Shown: piece after piece, positions 20,731 through 32,214 of the stretch
Layout: each line of letters begins with the position of its first letter
Numbering within the stretch: the first letter of the stretch is position 1
Assembly: GCA_009823395.1 (NCBI GenBank)
Contig: CM020513.1
Location: forward strand, 1,915,501 to 1,979,500
Direction of reading: 5' to 3'
DNA length: 64,000 nt
Origin: Thamnaconus septentrionalis
Taxonomy: Eukaryota > Chordata > Actinopteri > Tetraodontiformes > Monacanthidae
Notes under the pieces: generated by a model
What the model was told of the DNA's origin: nothing
The model's input: only the letters and a program-made list of their open reading frames with translations
Database searches by the model: none
Position numbers and translations under genes: made by a program

Positions 20731-20767
<37 letters not shown>

Positions 20768-20768
20768 T
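20731..20768. repeat. (TAA)n microsatellite at the left edge of the array
   Basis: About 12 copies of the trinucleotide. The same AAT/TAA words separate every unit of the array and reappear at its right edge (31528-31540), so the array appears to be anchored in this microsatellite. Confidence 0.9.
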
Positions 20769-22650
20769 AAAGCTGCAAGCAGCGTTTGCGGGACTGAGCC
20801 GCCGTGGCCGACGCGCGACCCCGATGACCCACGATGACCCCGACCCCTGCCGACGCCAGCAATTGACCCCCGTCCTCTGCCGGCTCGGTGACATCTGCTG
20901 AAAGAAGTCTATGGAAATGATGCAGATTTTTCAAAGTTTTTTTTTTTTTTTTTTGGAAGATGTTGTCAAATCTAAATCATAGGCCTTAATGAGACAAACA
21001 CGTGGGTGTTTGAATGACGTGTGTATGACTTCCCTAAAGGAAACTGCAGCCATTTGTGTCTTGAAAAAGCTGGACAAGAGGTCTAATCATCATAAGCCTG
21101 TATATGCAAATGAGGCATATTTTTTACCTGCAGGCTTTTTTGAAGTAGCTGTCAAATGTAAATTATAGGCCTTGATGAGACAAACACGTGGATGTTTGAA
21201 TGACGTCTGTAGGACTTTTGTAAAGGAAACTGCAGCCATTTACAGTATATGCCTGTTGAATAAGAGGGAGAGAAAGAGACAGGCGTGAGGGGCTCCCAAC
21301 CTGCAGGAGCAGAGATAGCGCCGCTAGCTCCGTTAGCTCCGCTTTTGGAAGCATGGACATCTAAGCTCAGAACTCCGCCATTTCGGCGTCTACAGGAAAG
21401 ATATTGGTATCTTCTTTTAGCTAAGAGCTTCAGCTATCTAACTATGTATAGGTATCCGGGGTGTGAGTAACGTTGTAGGCGTGGTGGTGAAAATACGAAC
21501 TTCGTTTTTTTTTCGTTCAGGCGATCTCAAACAACTCGAAATATTTAACTTCCTGTTTGTCGGATGCCAAAATTAGAGCGTACGCGACGTAGAGCTTGAC
21601 GAGACGAACGCGTGGATATGTGTTGCACCAATGTTCGACGTTCCTAGAGGGCGCTAGGTGCATTTTAGCTTTCTGGTGTGTTTTTGGATTTTGGACAGTT
21701 TAGACATGCATCGACTTTAAAGGGTTCTAAAATGAAAACGGTGCAACGTATCCGGACCATTATTTTTACGTTGACCTTCTGAGAGTGTAGTCTGTGCAAT
21801 ACAAAAGGTTTGAAACTTGCAGCATTGACGGTTAGTTGAGTACTGTCACTGTGGATGATTTCAAAGAAGTGGAAATAGCTAACTTCCGGTTTGTCAGGGG
21901 TCAAAGGTCATCATTTCAGAATGTAGGTCTGTATCCAAGGAACGCGTGGGTTTTCGTCCCATGTCGTTTCGACCTTCCTAGAGGGCGCTAGAGGCATTTT
22001 AATTTTTTGAGGGGGATTTTGAGCGATTTTTGGTCAATTTTCAATGTGCGTCGACTTTGGAGGGGCGTTGCGAAAACGGTTTGAAAATTGAACGTTTTTT
22101 TTGATGATTCCGTGGATTGAAGGTACAGTCTATGTCATACTGAATTTTCAAGCCCGTCGGACTTGCGCTTTCTGAGCCTTGTGTTTTCACTCTTTTCCAA
22201 AGAAGGGACGATAGCTCACTTCCGGTTTGTGTGGGGTCAAAGGTCAGCATATCAGCAAATAGGTCTGGATTGCCCGCACGCGTGGGTGTTGGCCGCATGT
22301 CTCTACGACCTTCCTAGAAGAAGTTAGTTTTTAACGTGAAATCAAAAAAGTGGAAATAACTCACTTCCTGTATGTCGGACGATATAAGTTAGAGCGTACG
22401 AAATGTCGGGCTTGAAGAGACGAACGCATGGAATTTTTCCCCATATTTTTTCGACCTTCCTAGTGGAAACTAGTTCCATTTCAATTTTTTGGACGCCTCT
22501 AGGGGCGCTAGAGAGTGGAATTTTGCCTTTTCTCTTAATTTTATCAAATTTTCGCCAGTTTCTACCTATGTGGCGGATTTAATTCGCATATTTTATATGG
22601 TAAGGGGTCAAAATGGGGAAAGAAGCAGCGGGAATTTGTAAATAATAATA
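20769..22650 (+). repeat. Array unit 0 (most diverged, 1.88 kb)
   Basis: The head is 'aagctgcaagcagcg' followed by gggactgagcc and a GC-rich stretch. After this come two copies of an 'agacaaacacgtgg..ctgcagccattt' block (20990, 21175), then several modules of about 300-330 bp. Each module has 'gagacgaacgcgtgg' and 'cgaccttcctagagggcgct' words (near 21640, 21975, 22310, 22455). No coding potential: short open frames differ between modules and do not persist. I recognise this as a family that is common in teleosts, but I cannot name it. Confidence 0.6.
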
Positions 22651-25600
22651 ACTAGCCCTGCAAGCAGGATTGAGCGGGACTGAGCCGCCGCGGCCGACGC
22701 GACCCCGATGACCCCCCCGACCGCCTGCAATTGCCCCGTCCTCTGCCGACGCCCGGCGACTGATGAGACAAACACGTGGATGTTTGAATGACGTCTGTAC
22801 GATTTCCCTAGAAACTGCAGCCATTTATGTGTGTTAAAAAGAGGAGAGATAGAGAAAGGCGTTAAGCCTCCAAACGAGCAGGAGCAACCTAAGCTTAGAA
22901 CTCAGCCATTCGGCGTCTACATGAAAGATACTGGTATCATCTTTTAGCTAGGCTGTGCTGCAGTTAAATGTCTGTTGTTATGGGCGTTGTTCAATCACAA
23001 GCCAGCATTTATGACTGACATGTTTTAATAGCCTTCGATCATGTTCTGCCTGCCAGTTGAGGAAAAAAAAAAGAAAAAGAATGTTACGCAATCAGTGTCC
23101 TTTATAGTGGATCTTGCATTGTCAAAGCCGATCCAACGTTCTAACTATATCCACAAATATGAAGAGTTATGGCTTAGAGTCTGGTTGGGGGGCGTTGCTA
23201 AAAGCGGTTGGAAAAAGCAAAAATGTTTTGATGATTCTTTGTAATGAAGGTCCAGACTATGTCTTACTGAATTTTCAAGCCCGTTGGACTTGGCGCTTTC
23301 TGAGCGTTATGATTTTAATTTGAAAACCAAAAACGTGGGAATAACTCACTTCCTGTTTGTCGGGGACAAAGGTTAGAGGTGCAAAATGTCGGGCTTGAAG
23401 AGACGAACGCGTGGGTGTTTTCCCCATCTTTTTGGACCTTCCTAGTGGAAGCTAGGGCCATTTGTAATTTGTGGTCAATTGTAGTTGGACGCCTTTTGGG
23501 GGCGTACGAAAATGGTTGGAAGCATCCCTTTTTTTTTTGATGATTCTTTGTAATGAAGGTCCAGTCTATGTCATACTGAATTTTCAAGCCCGTCGGACTT
23601 GCGCTTTCTGAGCTGTATGCTTTTAACGTGAAAACGAAAGTGGGAATAATTCACTCCCTGTTTGTCGGGCGACATAGGTTAGAGCGTCTGAAATGTCGGG
23701 CTTGAAGAGACGAGCAGCGTGGGTGTTTCCCCATCTTTTTCGACCTTCCTAGTGGAAGCTAGGGCCATTTGTAGTTTTTGGACAATTGTAGTTGGACCCC
23801 TCTAGGGGCGCTAGAAGTGGAATTTTGCCTTTTGTCTTCATTTTCTTTCATTGTGTACCAGTTTCTACCTCCGTGCCGAATTTGGTGGGTTTTGGAGCAT
23901 GTTTTGTAAATAATAATAATAATAACTAGCCCTGCAAGCAGGATTAAACGGGACTGAGCCGCCACGGCCGACGCGACTTCCCGATGACCCCGACCTCTGC
24001 CAACGCCCGGCGACTGATGAGACAAACACGTGGATGTTTGAATGGCGTCTGTACGACTTCCCTAAAGGAAACTGCAGCCATTTATGTGTGTTAAAAAGAG
24101 GAGAGATAGAGAAAGGCGTTAGGGCTCCAACCGAGCAGGAGCAACCTAAGCTTGGAACTCAGCCATTTCGGCGTCTACATGAAAGATACTGGTATCATCT
24201 TTTAGCTAGGCTGTGCTGCAGTTAAATGTCTGTTGTTATGGGGCGTTGTTCAATCACAAGCCAGCATTTATGACTGACATGTTTTAATAGCCTTTGAGCA
24301 CGTTCTGCCTGCCAGTTGAGGCAAAAAAGGAAAAAGAATGTTATGCAGTCAGTGTCCTTTATAGTGGATCTTGCATTGTCAAAGCCGATCCAACGTTCTA
24401 ACTATATCCATAAATATGAAGAGTTATGAGTTAGAGTCTGGTTGGAGGGCCGTTGCTGTACCTAAAACGGTTGGAAAAAGCAAAATTAATACACACAGGC
24501 TCACAAATCCACATAAAAACATTAGTGGCACGAGTTAGTGCGGAGGATGCTCTGGTAGCTTTGCTGAAAAGTTACTTCAGCATAACAGTGAGGCTGAAAA
24601 AGGTTCAGGCCCTAACCTGATCGTAGAGGTGTTACGCATTTATTGAATCATGTAAAATCAGCTTTACACTGTTGAAAAGCATTAGCTTACACGTTAACAC
24701 ACATTGACAAGTGTAGTGGAAATAATTATTTTCCTGACAGTTTATAGGTACAAGAAGGAATTCAGTGCACTTACCTTGCAGAGGTTAGACAATGGCTGTC
24801 CGTCGAGTTGCTCACCGTAAGAGGGGACAATTCTAAGAGCCTTTGTCTGACAGGATATTTATATGTCACAATTTGGACATTCTGATGTGGACATTCTGTT
24901 CCCCACCTTAAGTCTTTACGATCCAGCCCATCAGCAAAGTGACTCCATTCTTCTTGCCCGCTTTGATCTGACTGGTTAGTTACAGTTGTGGTCAGAAGTT
25001 TACATACACTTCATGTTCCTACACTAAATCTCATGCTAGGTCCTGAAGCTACGTTGGTGCACTTGTCAGTGATGGTGTGCTTCATTAATTGTAGGCATGC
25101 TTCGTGGCCGACGCAGCACTTTCAGAAAAGATGTCTAAACCAGTATATAAGTCTAACGCCCGGTTCACACTGGACGCGGAAGTGCCGCGAAGCGCCAGCG
25201 CTTCCATTCGGCGCCCATGTTAATCAATGTAGTAGTTCACACCAGAGCTCCACTCATCTTTTAGCTAGGCTGTGCTGCAGTTAAATGTCTGTTGTTATGG
25301 GGCGTTGTTCAATCACAAGCCAGCATTTATGACTGACATTTTTTAATAGCCTTTGAGCATGTTCTGCCTGCCAGTTGAGGAAAAAAAAGGAAAAAGAATG
25401 TTATGCAGTCAGTGTCCTTTATAGTGGATCTTGCATTGTCAAAGCCGATCCAACGTTCTAACTATATCCACAAATATGAAGAGTTATGGCTTAGAGTCTG
25501 GTTGGGGCCGTTGCACGAAAACAGTTGGAAAAAGCAAAAATGTTTTTGATGATTCTTTGTAATGAAGGTCCAGACTATGTCTTACTGAATTTTCAAGCCC

Positions 25601-26241
25601 GTTGGACTTGCGCTTTCTGAGCCTTATGATTTTAATGTGAAAACCAAACAAGTGGGAATAACTCACTCCCTGTTTGTCGGGGACAAAGGTTAGAGGTGCA
25701 AAATGCCGGGCTTGAAGAGACGAACGCGTGGGTGTTTTCCCCATCTTTTTGGACCTTCCTAGTGGACGCTAGGGGCATTTGTAATTTGTGGTCAATTGTA
25801 GTTGGGCGCCTCTTGGGGGCGCACTGAAAACAGTTGGAAAAATCCCTTTTTTTTTGATGATTCTTTGTAATGAAGGTCCAGTCTATGTCATACTGAATTT
25901 TCAAGCCCGTCGGACTTGCGCTTTCTGAGCCTTATGCTTTTAACGTGAAAACGAAAAGTGGGAATAATTCACTCCCTGTTTTTGGGCGATATAGGTTAGA
26001 GCGTACGAAATGTCGGTCTTGAAGAGACTGACGCGTGGGTGTTTCCCCATCTTTTTCGACCTTCCTAGTGGAAGCTAGGGCCATTTGTAGTTTTTGGACA
26101 ATTGTAGTTGGATGCCTCTAGGGGCGCTAGAAGTGGAATTTTGCCTTTTTGTCTTCATTTTCTTTCATTGTGTACCAGTTTCTACCTCCGTGCCGAATTT
26201 GGTGAGTTTTGGAGCATGTTTTGTAAATAATAATAATAAGA
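22651..26241 (+). repeat. Copy 1 of a 3.59-kb tandem duplication
   Basis: It begins 'actagccctgcaagcagg' after an AAT run. It contains one complete unit (22651-23924), a second unit starting at 23925, and an embedded foreign block (24483-25251) after which unit sequence resumes at an earlier point ('catcttttagctagg'). It ends in 'ttttgtaaataataataata'. Copy 2 starts at 26242 with the same landmarks in the same order. Confidence 0.85.
24483..25251. mobile_element. Foreign block in copy 1 with a Tc1-type end
   Basis: The block is unlike the array. It includes 'cagttgtggtcagaagttta' + catacact near 24982-25010, which I recognise as a Tc1/mariner-type inverted-repeat end. A separate segment from 'cgcccggttcacactggacg' (25157) to 'gttcacaccagagct' (25235) looks like a very short inverted-repeat element. 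The same block is present in copy 2, so it predates the tandem duplication. Confidence 0.55.
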
Positions 26242-29200
26242 ACTAGCCCTGCAAGCAGGATTGAGCGGGACTGAGCCGCCTTGCCGACGCGACCCCGATG
26301 ACCCCCGACCGCCTGCAATTGCCCCCGCCCTCTGCCGACGCCCGGCGACTGATGAGACAAACACGTGGATGTTTGAATGACGTCTGTACGATTTCCTAGA
26401 GAAACTGCAGCCATTTATGTGTGTTAAAAAGAGGAGAGATAGAGAAAGGCGTTAAGCCTCCAAACGAGCAGGAGCAACCTAAGCTTAGAACTCAGCCATT
26501 TCGGCGTCTACATGAAAGATACTGGTATCATCTTTTAGCTAGGCTGTGCTGCAGTTAAATGTCTGTTGTTATGGGGCGTTGTTCAATCACAAGCCAGCAT
26601 TTATGACTGACATGTTTTAATAGCCTTCGATCATGTTCTGCCTGCCAGTTGAGGAAAAAAAAAAGAAAAAGAATGTTACGCAATCAGTGTCCTTTATAGT
26701 GGATCTTGCATTGTCAAAGCCGATCCAACGTTCTAACTATATCCACAAATATGAAGAGTTATGGCTTAGAGTCTGGTTGGGGGCCGTTACTGAAAACGGT
26801 TGGAAAAAGCAAAAATGTTTTTGATGATTCTTTGTAATGAAGGTCCAGACTATGTCTTACTGAATTTTCAAGCCCGTTGGACTTGCGCTTTCTGAGCGTT
26901 ATGATTTTAATTTGAAAACCAAAAACGTGGGAATAACTCACTTCCTGTTTGTCGGGGACAAAGGTTAGAGGTGCAAAATGTCGGGCTTGAAGAGACGCGA
27001 GCGTGGGTGTTTTCCCCATCTTTTTGGACCTTCCTAGTGGAAGCTAGGGCCATTTGTAATTTGTGGTCAATTGTAGTTGGACGCCTTTTGAGGCGCACGA
27101 AAATGGTTGGAAGCATCCCTTTTTTTTTTGATGATTCTTTGTAATGAAGGTCCAGTCTATGTCATACTGAATTTTCAAGCCCGTCGGACTTGCGCTTTCT
27201 GAGCTGTATGCTTTTAACGTGAAAACGAAAAGTGGGAATAATTCACTTCCTGTTTGTCGGGCGACATAGGTTAGAGCATACGAAATGTCGGGCTTGAAGA
27301 GACGAACGCGTGGGTGTTTCCCCCATCTTTTTTCGACCTTCCTAGTGGAAGCTAGGGCCATTTGTAGTTTTTGGACAATTGTAGTTGGACCCCTCTAGGG
27401 GGCGCTAGAAGTGGAATTTTGCCTTTTTGTCTTCATTTCCTTTCATTGTGTACCAGTTTCTACCTCCGTGCCGAATTTGGTGGGTTTTGGAGCATGTTTT
27501 GTAAATAATAATAATAATAACTAGCCCTGCAAGCAGGATTAAACGGGACTGAGCCGCCACGGCCGACGCGACCCCCGATGACCCCCGACCTCTGCCAACG
27601 CCCAGCGACTGATGAGACAAATACGTGGATGTTTGAATGACGTCTGTACGACTTCCCTAAAGGAAACTGCAGCCATTTATGTGTGTTAAAAAGAGGAGAG
27701 ATAGAGAAAGGCGTTAGGGCTCCAACCGAGCAGGAGCAACCTAAGCTTGGAACTCAGCCATTTCGGCGTCTACATGAAAGATACTGGTATCATCTTTTAG
27801 CTAGGCTGTGCTGCAGTTAAATGTCTGTTGTTATGGGCGTTGTTCAATCACAAGCCAGCATTTATGACTGACATGTTTTAATAGCCTTTGAGCACGTTCT
27901 GCCTGCCATTTGAGGCAAAAAAAAGGAAAAAGAATGTTATGCAGTCAGTGTCCTTTATAGTGGATCTTGCATTGTCAAAAGCCGATCCAACGTTCTAACT
28001 ATATCCATAAATATGAAGAGTTATGAGTTAGAGTCTGGTTGGAGGGCGTTGCACGAAAGCAGTTGGAAAAAGCAAAATTAATACACACAGGCTCACAAAT
28101 CCACATAAAAACATTAGTGGCACGAGTTAGTGCGGAGGATGCTCTGGTAGCTTTGCTGAAAAGTTACTTCAGCATAACAGTGAGGCTGAAAAAGGTTCAG
28201 GCCCTAACCTGATCGTAGAGGTGTTACGCATTTATTGAATCATGTAAAAATCAGCTTTACACTGTTGAAAAGCATTAGCTTACACGTTAACACACATTGA
28301 CAAGTGTAGTGGAAATAATTATTTTCCTGACAGTTTATAGGTACAAGAAGGAATTCAGTGCACTTACCTTGCAGAGGTTAGACAATGGCTGTCCGTCGAG
28401 TTGCTCACCGTAAGAGGGGACAATTCTAAGAGCCTTTGTCTGACAGGATATTTATATGTCACAATTTGGACATTCTGATGTGGACATTCTGTTCCCCACC
28501 TTAAGTCTTTACGATCCAGCCCATCAGCAAAGTGACTCCATTCTTCTTGCCCGCTTTGATCTGACTGGTTAGTTACAGTTGTGGTCAGAAGTTTACATAC
28601 ACTTCATGTTCCTACACTAAATCTCATGCTAGGTCCTGAAGCTACGTTGGTGCACTTGTCAGTGATGGTGTGCTTCATTAATTGTAGGCATGCTTCGTGG
28701 CCGACGCAGCACTTTCAGAAAAGATGTCTAAACCAGTATATAAGTCTAACGCCGGTTCACACTGGACGCGGAAGTGCCATGACGCCGGCGCTTCCATTCG
28801 GCGCCCATGTTAATCAATGTAGTAGTTCACACCAGAGCTCCACTCATCTTTTAGCTAGGCTGTGCTGCAGTTAAATGTCTGTTGTTATGGGGCGTTGTTC
28901 AATCACAAGCCAGCATTTATGACTGACATTTTTAATAGCCTTTGAGCATGTTCTGCCTGCCAGTTGAGGAAAAAAAAGGAAAAAGAATGTTATGCAGTCA
29001 GTGTCCTTTATAGTGGATCTTGCATTGTCAAAGCCGATCCAACGTTCTAACTATATCCACAAATATGAAGAGTTATGGCTTAGAGTCTGGTTGGGGCGTA
29101 ACGAAAAACGGTTGGAAAAAGCAAAAATGTTTTGATGATTCTTTGTAATGAAGGTCCAGACTATGTCTTACTGAATTTTCAAGCCCGTTGGACTTGCGCT

Positions 29201-29820
29201 TTCTGAGCCTTATGATTTTAATGTGAAAACCAAACAAGTGGGAATAACTCACTCCCTGTTTGTCGGGGACAAAGGTTAGAGGTGCAAAATGCCGGGCTTG
29301 AAGAGACGAGCAGCGTGGGTGTTTTCCCCATCTTTTTGGACCTTCCTAGTGGACGCTTAGGGCATTTGTAATTTGGCCAATTGTAGTTGGGCGCCTCTTG
29401 GGGCGCACGAAAACAGTTGGAAAAATCCTTTTTTTTTGATGATTCTTTGTAATGAAGGTCCAGTCTATGTCATACTGAATTTTCAAGCCCGTCGGACTTG
29501 CGCTTTCTGAGCCTTATGCTTTTAACGTGAAAACGAAAAGTGGGAATAATTCACTCCCTGTTTTTGGGCGATATAGGTTAGAGCGTACGAAATGTCGGGC
29601 TTGAAGAGACGAACAGCGTGGGTGTTTCCCCATCTTTTTCGACCTTCCTAGTGGAAGCTAGGGCCATTTGTAGTTTTGGACAATTGTAGTTGGATGCCTC
29701 TAGGGGCGCTAGAAGTGGAATTTTGCCTTTTTGTCTTCATTTTCTTTCATTGTGTACCAGTTTCTACCGCCGTGCCGAATTTGGTGAGTTTTGGAGCATG
29801 TTTTGTAAATAATAATAATA
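26242..29820 (+). repeat. Copy 2 of the 3.59-kb tandem duplication
   Basis: Landmarks fall about 3,590 bp after those of copy 1: unit heads at 26242 and 27519 (against 22651 and 23925) and the foreign block from 28073 (against 24483). Differences are few and cluster at the same short CpG-containing words. It ends in an AAT run that leads into the hairpin modules. Confidence 0.85.
28070..28842. mobile_element. Foreign block in copy 2 with a Tc1-type end
   Basis: Near-identical duplicate of 24483-25251, carried along by the tandem duplication. The Tc1-like end lies near 28575-28603. Confidence 0.55.
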
Positions 29821-30001
29821 AGAATAAACATAGCAAATACAATAGGGTCTTTCGCCATTGCGAAAGACCAGTTCGTTTCGAACTGGTCTTCCGCTGGCTC
29901 AGTCCCTAATAATAAGAATAAACATAGCAAATACAATAGGGTCTTTCGCCATTGCGAAAGACCAGTTCGTTTCGAACTGGTCTTTCACTGGCTCAGTCCC
30001 T
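29821..30001 (+). repeat. Two double-hairpin modules
   Basis: Each module of about 90 bp reads (AAT)n, gaataaacatagcaaatacaa, then two overlapping perfect stems. Stem 1 in the first module is GGTCTTTCGC (29846-29855), loop catt, GCGAAAGACC (29860-29869). Stem 2 is GACCAGTTCG (29866-29875), loop ttt, CGAACTGGTC (29879-29888). The stems share GACC. The tail is GGCTCAGTCCC (29896-29906 and 29990-30000), which is the exact complement of GGGACTGAGCC in the unit head (for example 30028-30038). Confidence 0.85.
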
Positions 30002-31260
30002 AACTAGCCCTGCAAGCAGGATTGAGCGGGACTGAGCCGCGCCGACGACGCGACCCCGATGACCCCGACCGCCTGCAATTGCCCCCGTCCTCTGCCGGCG
30101 CCCGGCGACTGATGAGACAAACACGTGGATGTTTGAATGACGTCTGTACGACTTCCTAAAGGAAACTGCAGCCATTTATGTGTGTTAAAAAGAGGAGAGA
30201 TAGAAAGGCGTTTTTGCAACCTTGGACACCTAAGCTTAGAACTCAGCCATTTCGGCGTCTACATGAAAGATACTAGTATCATCTTTTAGCTAGGCTGTGC
30301 TGCAGTTAAATGTCTGTTGTTATGGGGCGTTGTTCAATCACAAGCCAGCATTTATGACTGACATGTTTTAATAGCCTTTGATCATGTTCTGTCTGCCAGT
30401 TGAGGAAGAAAAAAAAAAAAAAAAGAATGTTACGCAATCAGTGTCCTTTATAGTGGATCTTGCATTGTCAAAGCTGATCCAATGTTCTAACTATATCCAT
30501 AAATATGAAGAGTTATGAGTTAGAGTCTGGTTGGAGGGCCGTTACCTAAAAGCAGTTGGAAAAAGCAAAAATGTTTTTGATGATTCTTTGTAATGAAGGT
30601 CCAGACTATGTCTTACTGAATTTTCAAGCCCGTTGGACTTGCGCTTTCTGAGCCTTATGATTTTAATTTGAAAACCAAACAAGTGGGAATAACTCACTTC
30701 TTGTTTGTCGGGGACAAAGGTTAGAGGTGCAAAATGTCGGGCTTGAAGAGATTTAACAGCGATGGGTGTTTCCCCATCTTTTTCAACCTTCCTAGTGGAT
30801 GCTAGGGCCATTTTTAATTAGTGGCCAATTGTAGTTGGACGCCTCTTGAGAGCGCGAAAGCAGTTGGAAAAATCACTTTTTTTTTGATGATTCTTTGTAA
30901 TGGACGTCCAGTCTATGTCATACTGAATTTTCAAGCCCGTCGGACTTGCGCTTTCTGAGCCTTGTGCTTTTAATGTGAAAACGAAAAGTGGGAATAACTC
31001 ACTCCCTGTTTGTCGGGCGACATAGGTTAGAGCGTACGAAATGTCGGGCTTGAAGAGACGAACGCGTGGGTGTTTCCCCATCTTTTTCGACCTTCCTAGT
31101 GGTAGCTAGGGCCTTTTGTAATTTTTGGACAATTGTAGTTGGACCCCTCTAGGGGGCGCTAGAAGTGGAATTTTGCCTTTTTGTCTTCATTTTCTTTCAT
31201 TGTGTACCAGTTTCTACCTCCATACCGAATTTGGTGAGTTTTGGAGCATGTTTTGTAAAT
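30002..31260 (+). repeat. Array unit following the first hairpins
   Basis: A single unit with head at 30002 ('ctagccctgcaagcagg', gggactgagcc at 30028-30038) and the usual module order. It ends in 'ttttgtaaataataagaat' at about 31260. A longer A-run replaces the AAAG-rich tract at 30406-30424. Confidence 0.75.
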
Positions 31261-31530
31261 AATAAGAATAAACATATAAAACAATAGGGTCTTTCGCCAT
31301 TGCGAAAGACCAGTTCATTCGAACTGGTCTTCCGCTGGCTCAGTCCTAATAATAAGAATAAACATAGCAAATACAATAGGGTCTTTCGCCATTGCGAAAG
31401 ACCAGTTCGTTTCGAACTGGTCTTTCACTGGCTCAGTCCCTAATAAACCTTACAAAAATACAATCGAGTCTTCGCCTTGCGAAGACCTGCTCTGATATGA
31501 GCAGGCCTTCGCTGAGGCTCAGTCCCGAAT
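31261..31530 (+). repeat. Three double-hairpin modules, the last strongly diverged
   Basis: Modules one and two resemble those at 29821-30001; the first has a shorter stem 2 (GACCAGTTC/GAACTGGTC). The third keeps the architecture with other bases: stem 1 GTCTTCGC (31468-31475) / GCGAAGAC (31479-31486), and stem 2 CCTGCTC (31486-31492) / GAGCAGG (31499-31505). It then has the unchanged tail GGCTCAGTCCC (31516-31526). Both strands of each stem change together. Confidence 0.85.
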
Positions 31531-31738
31531 AATAATAATAACAGCTCAAATTTATATTGCGCTTTTCTAAGTACCCCGTTGCTTTACAACTGGGTACAAC
31601 TGCTTTATAATTTAATAGGTATAACTGTGCCAAAATGCAGTTTTCCATGTGGTTTTGACAGCCCAAAAACCCTATTTTTTTGGCCGATGAGGTGTCCCAT
31701 ATTTCAATTTCTGGGAGTTGGCAACCCTACTTCTGAAT

Positions 31739-32200
31739 GAACATTTTTTGCAGCACAAACGATTAATAGTGTTTTATTGTGGGTGGGGGCCAACTTCACA
31801 CAGGTGATTGTCCATCCCCTGATGTCTGAAACGGTTTACCCCACAATACATAACTGTTTGGCATCGCCCTGGACTGAGCATTAAGAGAGGTGTCCGAGCT
31901 GAGTGTCAATGGTTGATTTCCCCCATTCAGGTATGTGATTTTGAGAATTGATGCCCTTAAACTTAAAATAACATCTGCTGATTCCTTGTGTGAAAGTTAT
32001 TGTGAAAGGTATTTGGAGTATTTCGTGAACAAGATGTGTTCATTAGACTAACTAAACATATAATACCACAGTAGCCAGCTACTAGCTTAACTTTTCCCTC
32101 CGAGCTAGCCAGGGTGACCAGACATCCTTGACTTTACACCTTTTTGCGATAGCGATGTGCCTTGCGATAAATACAGCATTAGAACAAATACATAAGTACA
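31739..32200. other. Flank of the insertion, unassigned
   Basis: The first 60-100 bp continue, on the minus strand, the coding fragment of 20027-20420. The remainder has no gene. A fragment reading 'cagggtgaccagacatcc' at about 32110 looks like one end of another DNA transposon. Confidence 0.35.
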
Positions 32201-32214
32201 CAGTGTTCATGTCT

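Larger units (their letters stand above)
20421..31728. mobile_element. 11.3-kb insertion with 12-bp TIRs and a 10-bp target duplication
   Basis: The left end AGGGTTGCCAAC is the exact complement of the right end GTTGGCAACCCT. A perfect 10-bp duplication, acttctgaat, flanks it at 20411-20420 and 31729-31738. Sequence beyond the perfect part is also partly mirrored (cgtcccgtatt versus atatgggac). A 9-10 bp duplication fits the Mutator-like (MULE) superfamily best, but no transposase is present. Only about 310 bp at the left and 180 bp at the right appear to belong to the transposon itself; the rest is a repeat array seated in an (AAT)n tract. Confidence 0.75.

Noticed and set aside
22041..31081. 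Recurrent 80-100-codon open frames in the array (several similar 'proteins')
   Set aside because: They recur only because the DNA repeats. Small indels shift the frames between copies, and they start and end at different points, so there is no conserved coding signal.
29821..31530. CRISPR-like array of palindromic repeats
   Set aside because: The context is a vertebrate genome, the modules are contiguous parts of a transposon-like family, and there are no unique spacers of uniform length.
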